From Alphaproteobacteria bacterium (GTDB lineage Bacteria > Pseudomonadota > Alphaproteobacteria > Sphingomonadales > Kordiimonadaceae): a DNA stretch of 64,000 nt. This document shows, piece by piece, positions 23,171-32,765 of the stretch. How positions within the stretch are numbered: the first letter of the stretch is position 1; every line of letters begins with the position of its first letter. A program made the position numbers and the translations under genes. The notes beneath the pieces are model-generated. The model was not told the DNA's origin. It saw only the letters and a list, made by a program, of their open reading frames with translations, and ran no database searches. The stretch lies in NCBI GenBank assembly GCA_006226495.1, contig SBGU01000013.1, forward strand, positions 54,268-118,267. Reading direction: 5' to 3'.

Positions 23171-26100
23171 ATGTCATCGGTCGGCACTGATATTCTCGAT
23201 TTGGACAATCGGGAATTCCTGGGCAATCATTCGAACCTCGATACGCTGATCCATGAAGTACACAAGCTTCTGGAAAGCGACAGCCAGTCGCTGCCTGACA
23301 ACAGGCTGCTGTTCCTGATCGGCGAAGGCGGCGCGGGCAAATCGCGGCTGCTGGCCGAGCTCCGCAAGGAGCTGGACCCCGCCGGCGGCAAGGACGGCAA
23401 GCGGCGGATCACGCTTGAGAAGACGACGCGCCTGTTTCGCCTGAGCTACGACATGGCCGATGACGCCGACCCCGTGGATGTGATCGCCAGCCTGATGCAG
23501 GCCAGCAATATGCCGATCGGCGAACGCTTTCCGATGACCCTGACCCTTTTGCGCTGTTACTGGGAAGGCGACGCCGGCACCGCCCAGAAATGGGAAAACA
23601 TGCAAAAGAACCATCAGGTCTATACCACGGCGCTTGAAGGGGCGCTGGATATCGCGGGCAACCTGGCCTCCGCCGCGGCCCTGAGCACCGGCCTGTCCTT
23701 CCTGGGCACCCTGAGCCAGAAATTTGTGGAACAGGCAAAGGACCTGTCCCACAAGCGTGCCGTTCGTGAACAACGCTGGCTGCTGCCCGACGACAAGCGC
23801 GCGATCATGGATATCCTGCCGCGCATGTTCGCAGCCGAACTGACCATCGCCCTGGGCCAGAATGATATCGGCGACAGTTTCGGCCGTGCGCTGGTGATGA
23901 TCGACACGCTGGAGAAAGGCGTTTTCGAAGAAACGCTCAGGCAGATTGCCATGCTGAGCCGCGGCATCCTTTTTGTTATCGGCTCGCGCGAGCTGCCGAA
24001 CTGGGCCAAGGCGGTGCAATCCGGCCAGCGCGGCGCCCGCGACCTGCCGGTCAATTTCAGCGTTCAAAGCATTACCGTGCAGGGTTTTGGCCTGGCCGAA
24101 GCCCGGGACTATCTTGCCAGACGCGGCCTGCCTGAAATTTTCTGGGACTGCGTTATCGGCGAGACGGTCACCCTGCCGCTGATGCTGCGCCTCGCCGTGG
24201 AATATTACCGCGACGCCGAAGCCATGGGCGTGCGGGACGAGGCCCGTATCCGCGACGCGCTGATGATGCCGCCGGACACGTTTATCCGCAGACTGCTGGA
24301 AAACAAGAAACCGCCGGAAGAACGGCTGATTGCCGCGCTTGGCCTGTTCAAGGTCTTTGACAGGGACCTGGTTATCGCGCTCAATGAAGCTGTAAACGGC
24401 GACACATTGTCCGTTGCGGCAAAGGTCATGGCAAGCGGCACGATCATTCCGCGCGGCCAGGACAAGATGGCGATCCATGACACGGTCCGCCATTCAATGG
24501 CCCAATATTATGACGGCAATGACCTGGAAACACGCATCGGCGCCGGCTTCCGGTTCAACGACCTCAGGACACAGGTCGCGTTTTTCCATCTGGACTATCT
24601 GCTGACGCCGAGCCATCGCACGCACCTTGACCACCCGCTCCATGACGAACTGGCGCTCAGGCTTGGCCACCTGCTTGCGCTGGACCTGACGGCAGACCAG
24701 AAATCAGGACTGCAGCAGTTGCTCATTGGCTGGGCCCATGCCATCAGCGACATGCGGCGCATCGGCCAACTGGCCATCGCCCTCGCCACCAGCGAGGGCC
24801 TGTCGCACCTGCTGCTTGGTGCCGTGTCGGGCCTGTTATCCGGCGCCGGCGGCAACAGCCGGCTCTGGCTTCTGAAGGCAACCATATTGATGGTCGAACA
24901 ATGGGTGCGGCTGGCCATGACCAGTGGCCGGGTCGGGCAGACCCGCGAAGCGGCAAGCACCCTGTTCGACCTGATCGACAATCTTTCGGCCACACGTCCT
25001 TCCGGCGGCTCGATCCTGTTTGGCGACCGCGGGCCCGATGCGACCTTCAACTATCTGCGCCACAGGCTGACCTGCATATTCATTGCCTATGTGCCCCAGG
25101 CCAGGGCGTTGTTCCGCAAACGCATGTCCGACCGGGCCCGGTTCGGGCATATCGCGCAGCTTCTGGACCCCGAACTGGCCGCCCTTGAACGTGCCGCGGC
25201 GGCGATCCCCGGCGAGGACCGCGACGAATATCACCATGCGACCCTGGCCGAACTGTATAAGGCCCTGACGGAAGCAAACCTGAACCGGCCCCATATCGCG
25301 GCAAACAAAGGCACCGGCACGGAATCTGAACCCGACAGCGGCGACAACAGCGGCGACAACAGCGCTGGTGACGCCGCCATGGTCCAGACCGAAAATCTGG
25401 GGCTGGCGGAAAAAATGACCATCCACGCCCGCGACGCATGGGAACTTTCGGGCCGGCAGCGCTATGACCGCCTGGTCTATGAAGCGGCGCTTTTGCGGCT
25501 GCGCGGCCTGGGACACAGCCCGGAAGGCGCCGAGGTGCGGACCGGCCTCCTGCATGAACTGGCAGCACAGCTTGGTCAGGACATGAACCGGCTCGACCTG
25601 CTGGCAATCTATGGCGAAGCGCTTGTCCATGTGCGCAGCCTGTTCCCGGAGGCCGCGCGCGACGCACTGGACCAGGCCATTCCGCTTTTGACCCGTATTT
25701 GCGACCAATATGACGGCGAAGAAGTGCTGCCCTTCCTGCTGCTGATCCGTTGCCTTGCCGATCGCCTGAAGGCGCCTGTCGCGCCGGGAACGCCTGACAA
25801 TCTTGATCCGCTGCCGGTCGACGACATCAAGCCTTATATATTGGCAATCCGCGCGCGTGTGGGCGTTGCCGGCGACAATGGTGTCCAGCTTGCGTTTCAC
25901 GAACTGGGCCGCATCGCCCAGGTTTCGAGCGAACTGGCATGGCAAATCTATCTGATGCTGTTGCCCGCACGGAACAAGTGGCAGGGCAAATCGGCCAGCA
26001 GGCAGGTCGGTTTCGAAGGTACTTTATGCCGCATTGCGACCCGCACGCTTTCGCCCGCCCCTGAAAATGGCAGCCTCAGCGCCCGGCTGGAGGCGGCGAT

Positions 26101-29100
26101 CGCACAATGCGACCGGGTCTTTGCCCTGAGGGACGAACTGAACACGTCCGAATATATGAACAGCAACCCGGACCGGTCGTTCCTGATGCGCAACCAGCTC
26201 AAGCTCCGGCTGGCGATGAGCGAGCTGGAAGCCGAGCCAGACAGCGCCGAAAAACAGCGCGCCGTCGGCGACGCGATGGTGGTTCAGGTCAATCCTTTCG
26301 ACAACGACATCGAAAGCAAGAACCAGCGCAACCAGATTATATTGTCGGCCGTTTTCCTGCTGCGCACCAAGGGCATGCTGCCCATATTGAAAAACCATGT
26401 CGCGGACCTGTCGATTGCGGTGCTGGCAAACGCGATCGACGATGTCACGCATTTCGACCACAACCGGCACAGTACGGAAAACAAGCCCGCGGCCCCCTTC
26501 AGCGCCCCCACCGACAATGGCCACAACCGCTATTGGCGGTTTCTGGCGCAGTTCGACGAGACCCCGGGCGCACTGTCGCCACAGGCTTCCACGGCATTCA
26601 GCCAGGACCGCGCCCTCTATCAAGCGCACGAAGCCGAAAACCCGATGCTGGCCTTCCGCTTCTGCGCGGCCTCCAGGCTGATTGCCGACGACCGGTTCGA
26701 CTATTGGGCGCTTGGCGTCCGCATTGCCGCCGGCAGCCTCGCTTCGGCCGACATACTGCTGCCGGAAAACAGCGACCTGCGCCGGGCCTTCCATAAACTG
26801 TATGCAACCGAGATATGGAACCGGCTCCATGCGCTCAGGCACAATAACGAGGCGGAAAAGCCCTATGGCGCGCCGCCGCCCACCCCGCAGGCGCTGACCG
26901 AATTTGCCGCCAGGGCCTCGACCAGGGTGTTGCCCAGGCTGGCAAGGTTCCTCGCGACCCAGCCGCTTCTCGAATATATTCGCGAGCCCTATTTTCTCAG
27001 CAAGACCCGGCCTTATTTCCGCAAGACACCGCTTGTGCGCACACACAGCGTGTTCCTTGCCAGCAGCCTGTCGCTGTTCCTGCCCGGCCTGATGCGGGCA
27101 TCGCACCCGCTGCACGAGATTGTCCTTGCGGGGGCCCACCAGAAATGGTCCCACCTCTATATCTTTGCCGACCCTGAGGAGGTCGACCGTCTGAATTTTG
27201 GCGCTTCCCGGCCCCGGAATGCCTTTATCACCAACCGGCTGACCTTCCTGTGGGACCTGGGGCATCTGTTGGGCCCGACGGTCGACGGGCTCGAAGCATT
27301 CCGGGCAACGGCGATCAGCACGATTGACCAGGCCAGGACCTGGATACGCCACATCTGCGGCCATACAAAAGTATTCCGGGAACTCGGGCTGCGCGTGGAG
27401 GATGTCACGCCGGAGAAGGCTGTGATCAGTTTTCCGGACAAGTCCTTCTTTCCGGAGAGCTGGCAATTTGCCGTGCTCAGCGATTTGCTTGGCTATCTGT
27501 TCCCGCTTATGGACCTGCAGATCATGCCGGCGTCCGAGGTTGAAAATGCCACCCTTGACGGCAAGGGCCTGAAGGACTGGCCTGCGCTTCTGGGCATCGA
27601 CAATACATCGCTCGATCGTGCAGCCACCCTGAGCGAAGAGATGGATATGCAGGTCGTTTCTTCACCAACCATGCCCGACCAGCGCACCTGGTATGGCCAT
27701 CTCGAGCTGAAAACCGAAGCCGGGACCATCCTGCGGTTCGATACGGCGCAGCTCAAGAAAATAGGCCGGCTTGACAAGCGGCTGAGCGCTTTTCGCCGGG
27801 GCACCCTGGTGCATGTGAAACTGGACCTTGGCGGCAGCATCCCGGAACTGGTTTCCCTTGAACTGATCGAAATGCCCGCCCAGCGGCTCTATCGTCTGAC
27901 GGTCGACTATTTCAGCTTCAAAGGTGCCGGCGAGGCGCAGATCATATCCGGGCCGGACCCCGCGCTTGTCGGGCGTTTTGTGACATTGCACGGCGATCAT
28001 TTCGAGGCACTGGGCTTGCTGGAGCCGATCATGGGGGACACCCTGCTGGCCGAGATTGACCGGACCTATGCGAGCAAGCTCTCGATCTGTTACATGCGCG
28101 AGGAACAGCCAACAGAGATCGTCGACACGGTCGTGCAGGACTTCGACCCGGAAGACCGGAGCGCAGTCCTTGTTGAACCGACTGGCGGCAATGCCCCGAC
28201 GCGGCGGATTATGGCGCCAAGCGCGCTTCTGGCCGCAAACAGGATCTCGGTCCTGAAAGGGGGCGAGAAATTCCGGTGCCGCATCGGCCGGCGTAACGAC
28301 ATGTGGTATACGCAGGAGATTCTGGAAATTGGCGATGAGCTTCAGCACAATATCCAGGGCCGTATACAGTCCTATGATGCCAAAAGCGGCGTCGGTATCG
28401 TTGCCAGCGACAACCCGGCCCGCCATACCCATTTCAGCCGCGAAACCCTGCAGGACGCCGACCTGTCCGGCGTGCTGGTGGGCACCAGGGTAACGGTGAC
28501 CGCCATGCAATCGGCGGACCGCTGGACCGCGCTCAGCATGCATTTTCCGGTCAGCAGGCCACGCCCCGTCCAACTGACATCACATGACCATGAACACCGC
28601 TGTTCAACAGTCTGCTTTCTGGATGATGACAGCACTGGGACCTATTTCTGGCCCGATGACAGCGATGCCCTCGTAACGGCGCTGCAGCCGGGGCTGATGC
28701 TGCTGGCGAGGTCCATCCCTGCCGGCGATGGCGCCTTTGTGGTCTTTGAACTGATCGAACCCAGCTTCAGCCGTCGGCAAACCTATGCAGGCAGGGTCTG
28801 CAATGTCGATCCGGATATGGCATTTGCCGAAATCGCCAGCCCCGAACTGCCGGGCCTTTGTTACCTGTCGCGGGAAAATGCCGGTGCGCTGCCCTGCAAG
28901 CTGATCGACGGCCTGGCGATCGAATTCACCATCGTGAATACAAATCGGGGCCTTTGTGCCCTTCGTATACGGCTGGACCCCGCCAAAAATATCATCAATG
29001 CGCCTGCGACCCTGCAGCAACTGAGCCCATACCGCGATACCCCGCAATATGAAGCGACAGTGAAATGCGATGACCAGACCATTATCACCCTGAAGCCGGA

Positions 29101-30187
29101 GCAGGTGGAAGCCTTCCAGCTACGGAGCGCGCCGCCCGGCCTGCGCCTTTTTGTGACCGCGACATACATCCTGGGCGTAGACAGGCCCATTGTCCGGATG
29201 GTTCGTGCCGCGCAGCAGGAAGACCTGGACTGGCAATATGGCTTCCTGATCAGGCAGCGAAGGAAGGATTTTTCCGTCTATGCCATCCGCCCCCTTGGGG
29301 CGCCGGTCGACGGCAGCGGCGATCTGCTGATCAGCCAGATTGCGGCTGCCACGCGCGAGCTGCACAACAGGCGCTCGGGGGAGCTGATCGGCTATTTCCG
29401 CAACCCCGACGACACCGCCATTGCAAACATCTGTCTGCTGGATGCCCAAAATACACCCTGGTTCGACGGGATCGTCCGGGTCAGCACCCGCCATGCCAAG
29501 GGCATGTTCCATCTGATTACATTGGCCGACGCACAGCAGGATATTGCGGTGCCCGCCACGGCCGTCATTGAGACACAGGAAAATCTCTATGCCGGCAAGC
29601 CGGTACGGCTGCAGGTCTCGCTCCTGCCCCTTTACCCGCACAAGAGCGGTAAACAGCCGCTTCCCCAGGCGTCGCAAATTGTCGACATGGATATACAGGA
29701 AGTGTGGTGGCGCCCCGCCACCGTGGACATGGTGGGAACGGAAAACGGCAGGACCTATGCCCTGGTCTCAAAGGGCATTCGCTTCGAACAGGCCTATCTG
29801 TCCCTTGGCTTTTACGAACAGTCTGCGACCGACCCGGCTGGCAAAAAAAGCCCGACCGACAGCCAGGTTCCACCGCTGCAGGTTGGCGATCGCATCATGT
29901 GCAAGATGGGTCCGGGCTTCAGAGGGCGGGACAATGTGTTTTCGTGGCACAAGATGCCGCCCGAAGACAGCAATGAAAAGCTCGTCGCCGTCAAATTCTA
30001 CGATCCCCAGCGCGGAACCGGCAGCGCCAAGGACCCGGTTACCGACAAGTCCCTTTATTTCCGCTCCCGCTTTTTTGGCGACCTGGACGACACGGAGGTG
30101 GATAACAACACGCTGCTGCGTGTGGAGACCAGTACCGAGACCGGCCGGGTGGAGATTGTTGCGATCAAGGATATCTATTATTCCTGA
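23171..30187 (+). CDS. giant STAND-like NTPase with C-terminal array of cold-shock/OB-fold-like modules
   Basis: A 2338-residue protein of no family I can name. The N-terminus is a STAND-type NTPase: P-loop GEGGAGKS (51-58), Walker B ALVMID (D245), sensor FVIGSRE (271-274), and a winged-helix region ending in AIHDTVR (IHD 435-437, like the MHD motif). Residues about 450-1500 are helical, interrupted by an acidic Gly/Ser/Asp linker (712-737). From about 1505 to the end I count roughly eleven beta-rich modules of about 75 residues. Those at about 1725-1793 (GRIQSYDAKSGVGIVASD) and 2268-2338 (VKFYDPQRGTGSAKD) look most like cold-shock domains. The start at 23171 has GGCGGGGA upstream; extra in-frame residues to 23099 are unlikely. 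It has no co-transcribed partner. A ligand-sensing switch, possibly in phage defence, is inference only. Confidence 0.8.
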   Translation: MSSVGTDILDLDNREFLGNHSNLDTLIHEVHKLLESDSQSLPDNRLLFLIGEGGAGKSRLLAELRKELDPAGGKDGKRRITLEKTTRLFRLSYDMADDADPVDVIASLMQASNMPIGERFPMTLTLLRCYWEGDAGTAQKWENMQKNHQVYTTALEGALDIAGNLASAAALSTGLSFLGTLSQKFVEQAKDLSHKRAVREQRWLLPDDKRAIMDILPRMFAAELTIALGQNDIGDSFGRALVMIDTLEKGVFEETLRQIAMLSRGILFVIGSRELPNWAKAVQSGQRGARDLPVNFSVQSITVQGFGLAEARDYLARRGLPEIFWDCVIGETVTLPLMLRLAVEYYRDAEAMGVRDEARIRDALMMPPDTFIRRLLENKKPPEERLIAALGLFKVFDRDLVIALNEAVNGDTLSVAAKVMASGTIIPRGQDKMAIHDTVRHSMAQYYDGNDLETRIGAGFRFNDLRTQVAFFHLDYLLTPSHRTHLDHPLHDELALRLGHLLALDLTADQKSGLQQLLIGWAHAISDMRRIGQLAIALATSEGLSHLLLGAVSGLLSGAGGNSRLWLLKATILMVEQWVRLAMTSGRVGQTREAASTLFDLIDNLSATRPSGGSILFGDRGPDATFNYLRHRLTCIFIAYVPQARALFRKRMSDRARFGHIAQLLDPELAALERAAAAIPGEDRDEYHHATLAELYKALTEANLNRPHIAANKGTGTESEPDSGDNSGDNSAGDAAMVQTENLGLAEKMTIHARDAWELSGRQRYDRLVYEAALLRLRGLGHSPEGAEVRTGLLHELAAQLGQDMNRLDLLAIYGEALVHVRSLFPEAARDALDQAIPLLTRICDQYDGEEVLPFLLLIRCLADRLKAPVAPGTPDNLDPLPVDDIKPYILAIRARVGVAGDNGVQLAFHELGRIAQVSSELAWQIYLMLLPARNKWQGKSASRQVGFEGTLCRIATRTLSPAPENGSLSARLEAAIAQCDRVFALRDELNTSEYMNSNPDRSFLMRNQLKLRLAMSELEAEPDSAEKQRAVGDAMVVQVNPFDNDIESKNQRNQIILSAVFLLRTKGMLPILKNHVADLSIAVLANAIDDVTHFDHNRHSTENKPAAPFSAPTDNGHNRYWRFLAQFDETPGALSPQASTAFSQDRALYQAHEAENPMLAFRFCAASRLIADDRFDYWALGVRIAAGSLASADILLPENSDLRRAFHKLYATEIWNRLHALRHNNEAEKPYGAPPPTPQALTEFAARASTRVLPRLARFLATQPLLEYIREPYFLSKTRPYFRKTPLVRTHSVFLASSLSLFLPGLMRASHPLHEIVLAGAHQKWSHLYIFADPEEVDRLNFGASRPRNAFITNRLTFLWDLGHLLGPTVDGLEAFRATAISTIDQARTWIRHICGHTKVFRELGLRVEDVTPEKAVISFPDKSFFPESWQFAVLSDLLGYLFPLMDLQIMPASEVENATLDGKGLKDWPALLGIDNTSLDRAATLSEEMDMQVVSSPTMPDQRTWYGHLELKTEAGTILRFDTAQLKKIGRLDKRLSAFRRGTLVHVKLDLGGSIPELVSLELIEMPAQRLYRLTVDYFSFKGAGEAQIISGPDPALVGRFVTLHGDHFEALGLLEPIMGDTLLAEIDRTYASKLSICYMREEQPTEIVDTVVQDFDPEDRSAVLVEPTGGNAPTRRIMAPSALLAANRISVLKGGEKFRCRIGRRNDMWYTQEILEIGDELQHNIQGRIQSYDAKSGVGIVASDNPARHTHFSRETLQDADLSGVLVGTRVTVTAMQSADRWTALSMHFPVSRPRPVQLTSHDHEHRCSTVCFLDDDSTGTYFWPDDSDALVTALQPGLMLLARSIPAGDGAFVVFELIEPSFSRRQTYAGRVCNVDPDMAFAEIASPELPGLCYLSRENAGALPCKLIDGLAIEFTIVNTNRGLCALRIRLDPAKNIINAPATLQQLSPYRDTPQYEATVKCDDQTIITLKPEQVEAFQLRSAPPGLRLFVTATYILGVDRPIVRMVRAAQQEDLDWQYGFLIRQRRKDFSVYAIRPLGAPVDGSGDLLISQIAAATRELHNRRSGELIGYFRNPDDTAIANICLLDAQNTPWFDGIVRVSTRHAKGMFHLITLADAQQDIAVPATAVIETQENLYAGKPVRLQVSLLPLYPHKSGKQPLPQASQIVDMDIQEVWWRPATVDMVGTENGRTYALVSKGIRFEQAYLSLGFYEQSATDPAGKKSPTDSQVPPLQVGDRIMCKMGPGFRGRDNVFSWHKMPPEDSNEKLVAVKFYDPQRGTGSAKDPVTDKSLYFRSRFFGDLDDTEVDNNTLLRVETSTETGRVEIVAIKDIYYS

Positions 30188-31842
30188 TGCGCCGCCGACA
30201 TGGCCGCAGGCCGCCAGCCTTTCAGGGCTTCGGTAATCAGCTTCAGGGCGTCCGGATGGCGGTAACTGTCGTGGCCCGACTGCACCACCAGTTCCCGGCC
30301 TTCGGCCAGATGGGCGCTTGAATATTCCACCACACCGTCGGTGGCATTGCAGCCCGGTGTCTGTACACAGGCCGGGCCTTTCTTGACCCCGACCACCGAT
30401 ACGACGGTCACACCTTCGGCAATGGGCATGTCGGCCAGCGCGCGCAACAGCGGGTGTTCGGGCCTCAGCACCCGGACTGCATTCGGCCCCTTGCCAGTGA
30501 TATAGGGGCGCATGGCGTCGGTCGTTTGCGCGCGATAAGCCGGATCGCTGCCGAACAGTTCTTGAAAGCTGGATGGCAGGTTCACCAGCGCCGATGCCAC
30601 ATGGCCGATAACGCCCCTGGCGGTGCGGCTGCCCCGGTGCGGTGTGTTGATGAAAGCGGCAAAACCGATCTGCGGCTCGTGGCGCAGGTTCAGGATGCTT
30701 TCCAGCTCCGCCCGTTTGTCGGCGGGGGCCGCGAGGTCTTCGGGCGGCACGGTGAAAGTGGTGTCCCACAAGACACCATGGTCGTCGGTCACCAGGCCGC
30801 GGGTGATGATACCGCCCATGCTGTGGCCAACCAGCGCCATGTGCCGACGTGCCATGTCGTCGCCTTCTGCATCCAGTTCATCCAGAAGCTGGTGCAGGGT
30901 CGCCCGCAGGCGCGCGGTGGTAAAAAAGGGCGGCACCCCGGTGGGATAAAAAGCGTGCCAGACCTGGAAACGCCTGTGCAGGTCGCGGTCCGACATCACG
31001 GCCACCGTCAGGTCGCGCCAGATCAGCGGGCTTGATTTCAGACCGTGGATCAACAGAAGCGGGATGCGCTCGCTGTCGTAGGGCTCCAGCATATAGATGC
31101 CGCTCGGGTGGCTGACCATGCGCGCGGCATTGACAAAACCCAGCCAACTGTCGTCCTTCAGCCTGGCTGTGGTCATCAGTTGCAGATAGGCCTGTGCCGG
31201 CGCCTCGGCCCAGCCGCCCGTGTGCAATGCCGCACCCGACACCGGCAGCAGATGGATTTCCAGCCCGTCGCCCACACGCACGGCCTCGGCGGTCAGGGTG
31301 ACGGGTTCATAATAGCCTTCGGGCGGATAATGCAGGTCCAACCCTTCGTCCGTGGTTTCGCGCACATAGACCAAGGGCACGCCCGCGCCCGCAAAGGTGC
31401 CGGCAGCGCGTTGGGCGCCCAGGCGGTAGTCGGCCGCAAAACGGTAGCGGCCATCGCCTGCCAGCATCGGGACAACACGGATGTTGGGCGCCATGTCGAC
31501 TGCGCGGAACTGTTCGGTTTTGGGGTCATAGGCCGCACGGGCAAGCCGTTCGAGCGCCACCTGCCCCGCATCCGCGCCCGTACCCATACACCAGAGAACG
31601 AGAGCCTCTCGCGCCGCGCCCTCCGCTGCGGCCAAACAGGCATCGACACCAGTGCTATTGTCGGGCACGGCGATACTGGTCCGGGCGGCAGCAAGGGACT
31701 GTGCGGGCAGCGGGTCGTGCCGTATCTGCTGTTGTCCGGCACAGGCGGCAAGAAACAGCAAAACCAGCGACAGGGCGGGCCGGAAGGTCGGGGCCACATG
31801 TGCGGTCCGGGGTTGCGCATGGATGGTGCTGGTCGGCGTCAT
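30178..31842 (-). CDS. lipoprotein alpha/beta hydrolase (lipase-like)
   Basis: A 554-residue predicted lipoprotein. The hydrophobic N-terminus ends in a lipobox (LAACAGQ, Cys34). A beta-rich domain of about 230 residues follows, then an alpha/beta-hydrolase domain with the oxyanion region LLIHGLKSSPLIW and the nucleophile elbow VGHSMGG (Ser near 340). A GHDSYRHPDA segment near the C-terminus can supply the histidine. It probably acts at the inner face of the outer membrane on esters or lipids. The ATG at 31842 follows AAGGGGGGA. Its stop codon overlaps the 3' end of the giant NTPase gene by 10 bases on the opposite strand. Confidence 0.8.
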   Translation of the reverse strand: MTPTSTIHAQPRTAHVAPTFRPALSLVLLFLAACAGQQQIRHDPLPAQSLAAARTSIAVPDNSTGVDACLAAAEGAAREALVLWCMGTGADAGQVALERLARAAYDPKTEQFRAVDMAPNIRVVPMLAGDGRYRFAADYRLGAQRAAGTFAGAGVPLVYVRETTDEGLDLHYPPEGYYEPVTLTAEAVRVGDGLEIHLLPVSGAALHTGGWAEAPAQAYLQLMTTARLKDDSWLGFVNAARMVSHPSGIYMLEPYDSERIPLLLIHGLKSSPLIWRDLTVAVMSDRDLHRRFQVWHAFYPTGVPPFFTTARLRATLHQLLDELDAEGDDMARRHMALVGHSMGGIITRGLVTDDHGVLWDTTFTVPPEDLAAPADKRAELESILNLRHEPQIGFAAFINTPHRGSRTARGVIGHVASALVNLPSSFQELFGSDPAYRAQTTDAMRPYITGKGPNAVRVLRPEHPLLRALADMPIAEGVTVVSVVGVKKGPACVQTPGCNATDGVVEYSSAHLAEGRELVVQSGHDSYRHPDALKLITEALKGWRPAAMSAAHQE

Positions 31843-31935
31843 GGTCCCCCCTTCGGACATGGGCGCGTTTGGCACATGCTGCCACAGCCGGGCGCGCGGT
31901 CAAGCCTGCACGCACCCGGCTGATGGACTTCTGCT

Positions 31936-32643
31936 TCAGAAGCGGCTGGTCATGTCGAACAGCAACACTTCGCTGTCGGTGCTGGCCACCAGTTCGATCA
32001 GGTCCTCGTCCTCGATCGCGGCACCGTCACCGGCTTTCAGGCGTTTGCCGTTCACCGACACACCGCCACGCACCACCTGGACCCACAGGTTGCGGTCGGG
32101 CCTGGTGTGGTGTTCGATGCTGTCGCCCGATTTCACCAGCGCCGCATACAGGTTCACATCCTGATGGATGGTCACCGAACCATCGCGGCCATCGGGGCTG
32201 CCGACCAGACGCCACTGGCCGGTCTTTTCTTCGGCCGTGAATCTTTTCTGTTCGTAGGACGGGCGAATGCCCTCTTTCGCCGGGATGATCCAGATTTGCA
32301 GGAAATGCACCGTATCGGCCGGCGAATGGTTATATTCGCTGTGGCGGATGCCTGACCCCGCACTCATGCGCTGCACGTCACCCGGCACGATCACCGAGCC
32401 GGTGCCCAGGGTGTCCTTGTGTTCAAGCGCGCCATCAATGACATAGGAGATGATCTCCATGTCCCGGTGGCCGTGGGTCGGGAAACCCTGGCCGCCCTGC
32501 ACCCGGTCCTCGTTGATCACCCGAAGCGGGCCGAAACCCATATGGTTCGGGTCGAAATAGCTCGCGAACGAAAAGGTGTGCTGGCTCTGAAGCCAGCCAT
32601 GGTTGGCGTGGCCCCGGTCTTCACTGCGGCGAACGGTAATCAT
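31936..32643 (-). CDS. pirin family protein (YhhW-type, quercetin 2,3-dioxygenase-like)
   Basis: A 235-residue bicupin of the pirin family. The metal ligands of the N-terminal cupin are intact: H57, H59 (FPTHGHRD), H101 and E103 (GIRHSEYN), the same positions as in E. coli YhhW. These proteins bind Fe or another metal; some cleave quercetin with O2, but the biological role is usually unknown. AGGAGA precedes the ATG. The gene is divergent from a LysR-type regulator across 122 bases containing a nested palindrome, so control by that regulator is likely. Confidence 0.9.
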   Translation of the reverse strand: MITVRRSEDRGHANHGWLQSQHTFSFASYFDPNHMGFGPLRVINEDRVQGGQGFPTHGHRDMEIISYVIDGALEHKDTLGTGSVIVPGDVQRMSAGSGIRHSEYNHSPADTVHFLQIWIIPAKEGIRPSYEQKRFTAEEKTGQWRLVGSPDGRDGSVTIHQDVNLYAALVKSGDSIEHHTRPDRNLWVQVVRGGVSVNGKRLKAGDGAAIEDEDLIELVASTDSEVLLFDMTSRF

Positions 32644-32702
32644 GTCGTGTCTCCTGTTGCATTGTTGCCTTGCCACACAAGATAATCGCCTCGACAGAAT
32701 AG

Positions 32703-32732
32703 ACAATTGATGTAATCATCAACACATTGTCG
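32703..32732. promoter_or_regulatory. nested palindrome, probable LysR-type operator
   Basis: TTGATG-TAAT-CATCAA (32708-32723) is enclosed by GACAAT (32703-32708) and ATTGTC (32727-32732). It lies midway between the divergent pirin and LysR genes, the classic place for an autoregulated LysR site. Confidence 0.55.
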
Positions 32733-32765
32733 CATAAATATCTACAATCAAAAGGGCGTCCCCGA

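Noticed and set aside
22001..30187. Nitronate monooxygenase and giant NTPase as a two-gene system
   Set aside because: A 195-base AT-rich gap separates them, and the first gene carries the catabolic motif E/F in front. There is no sign of functional coupling.
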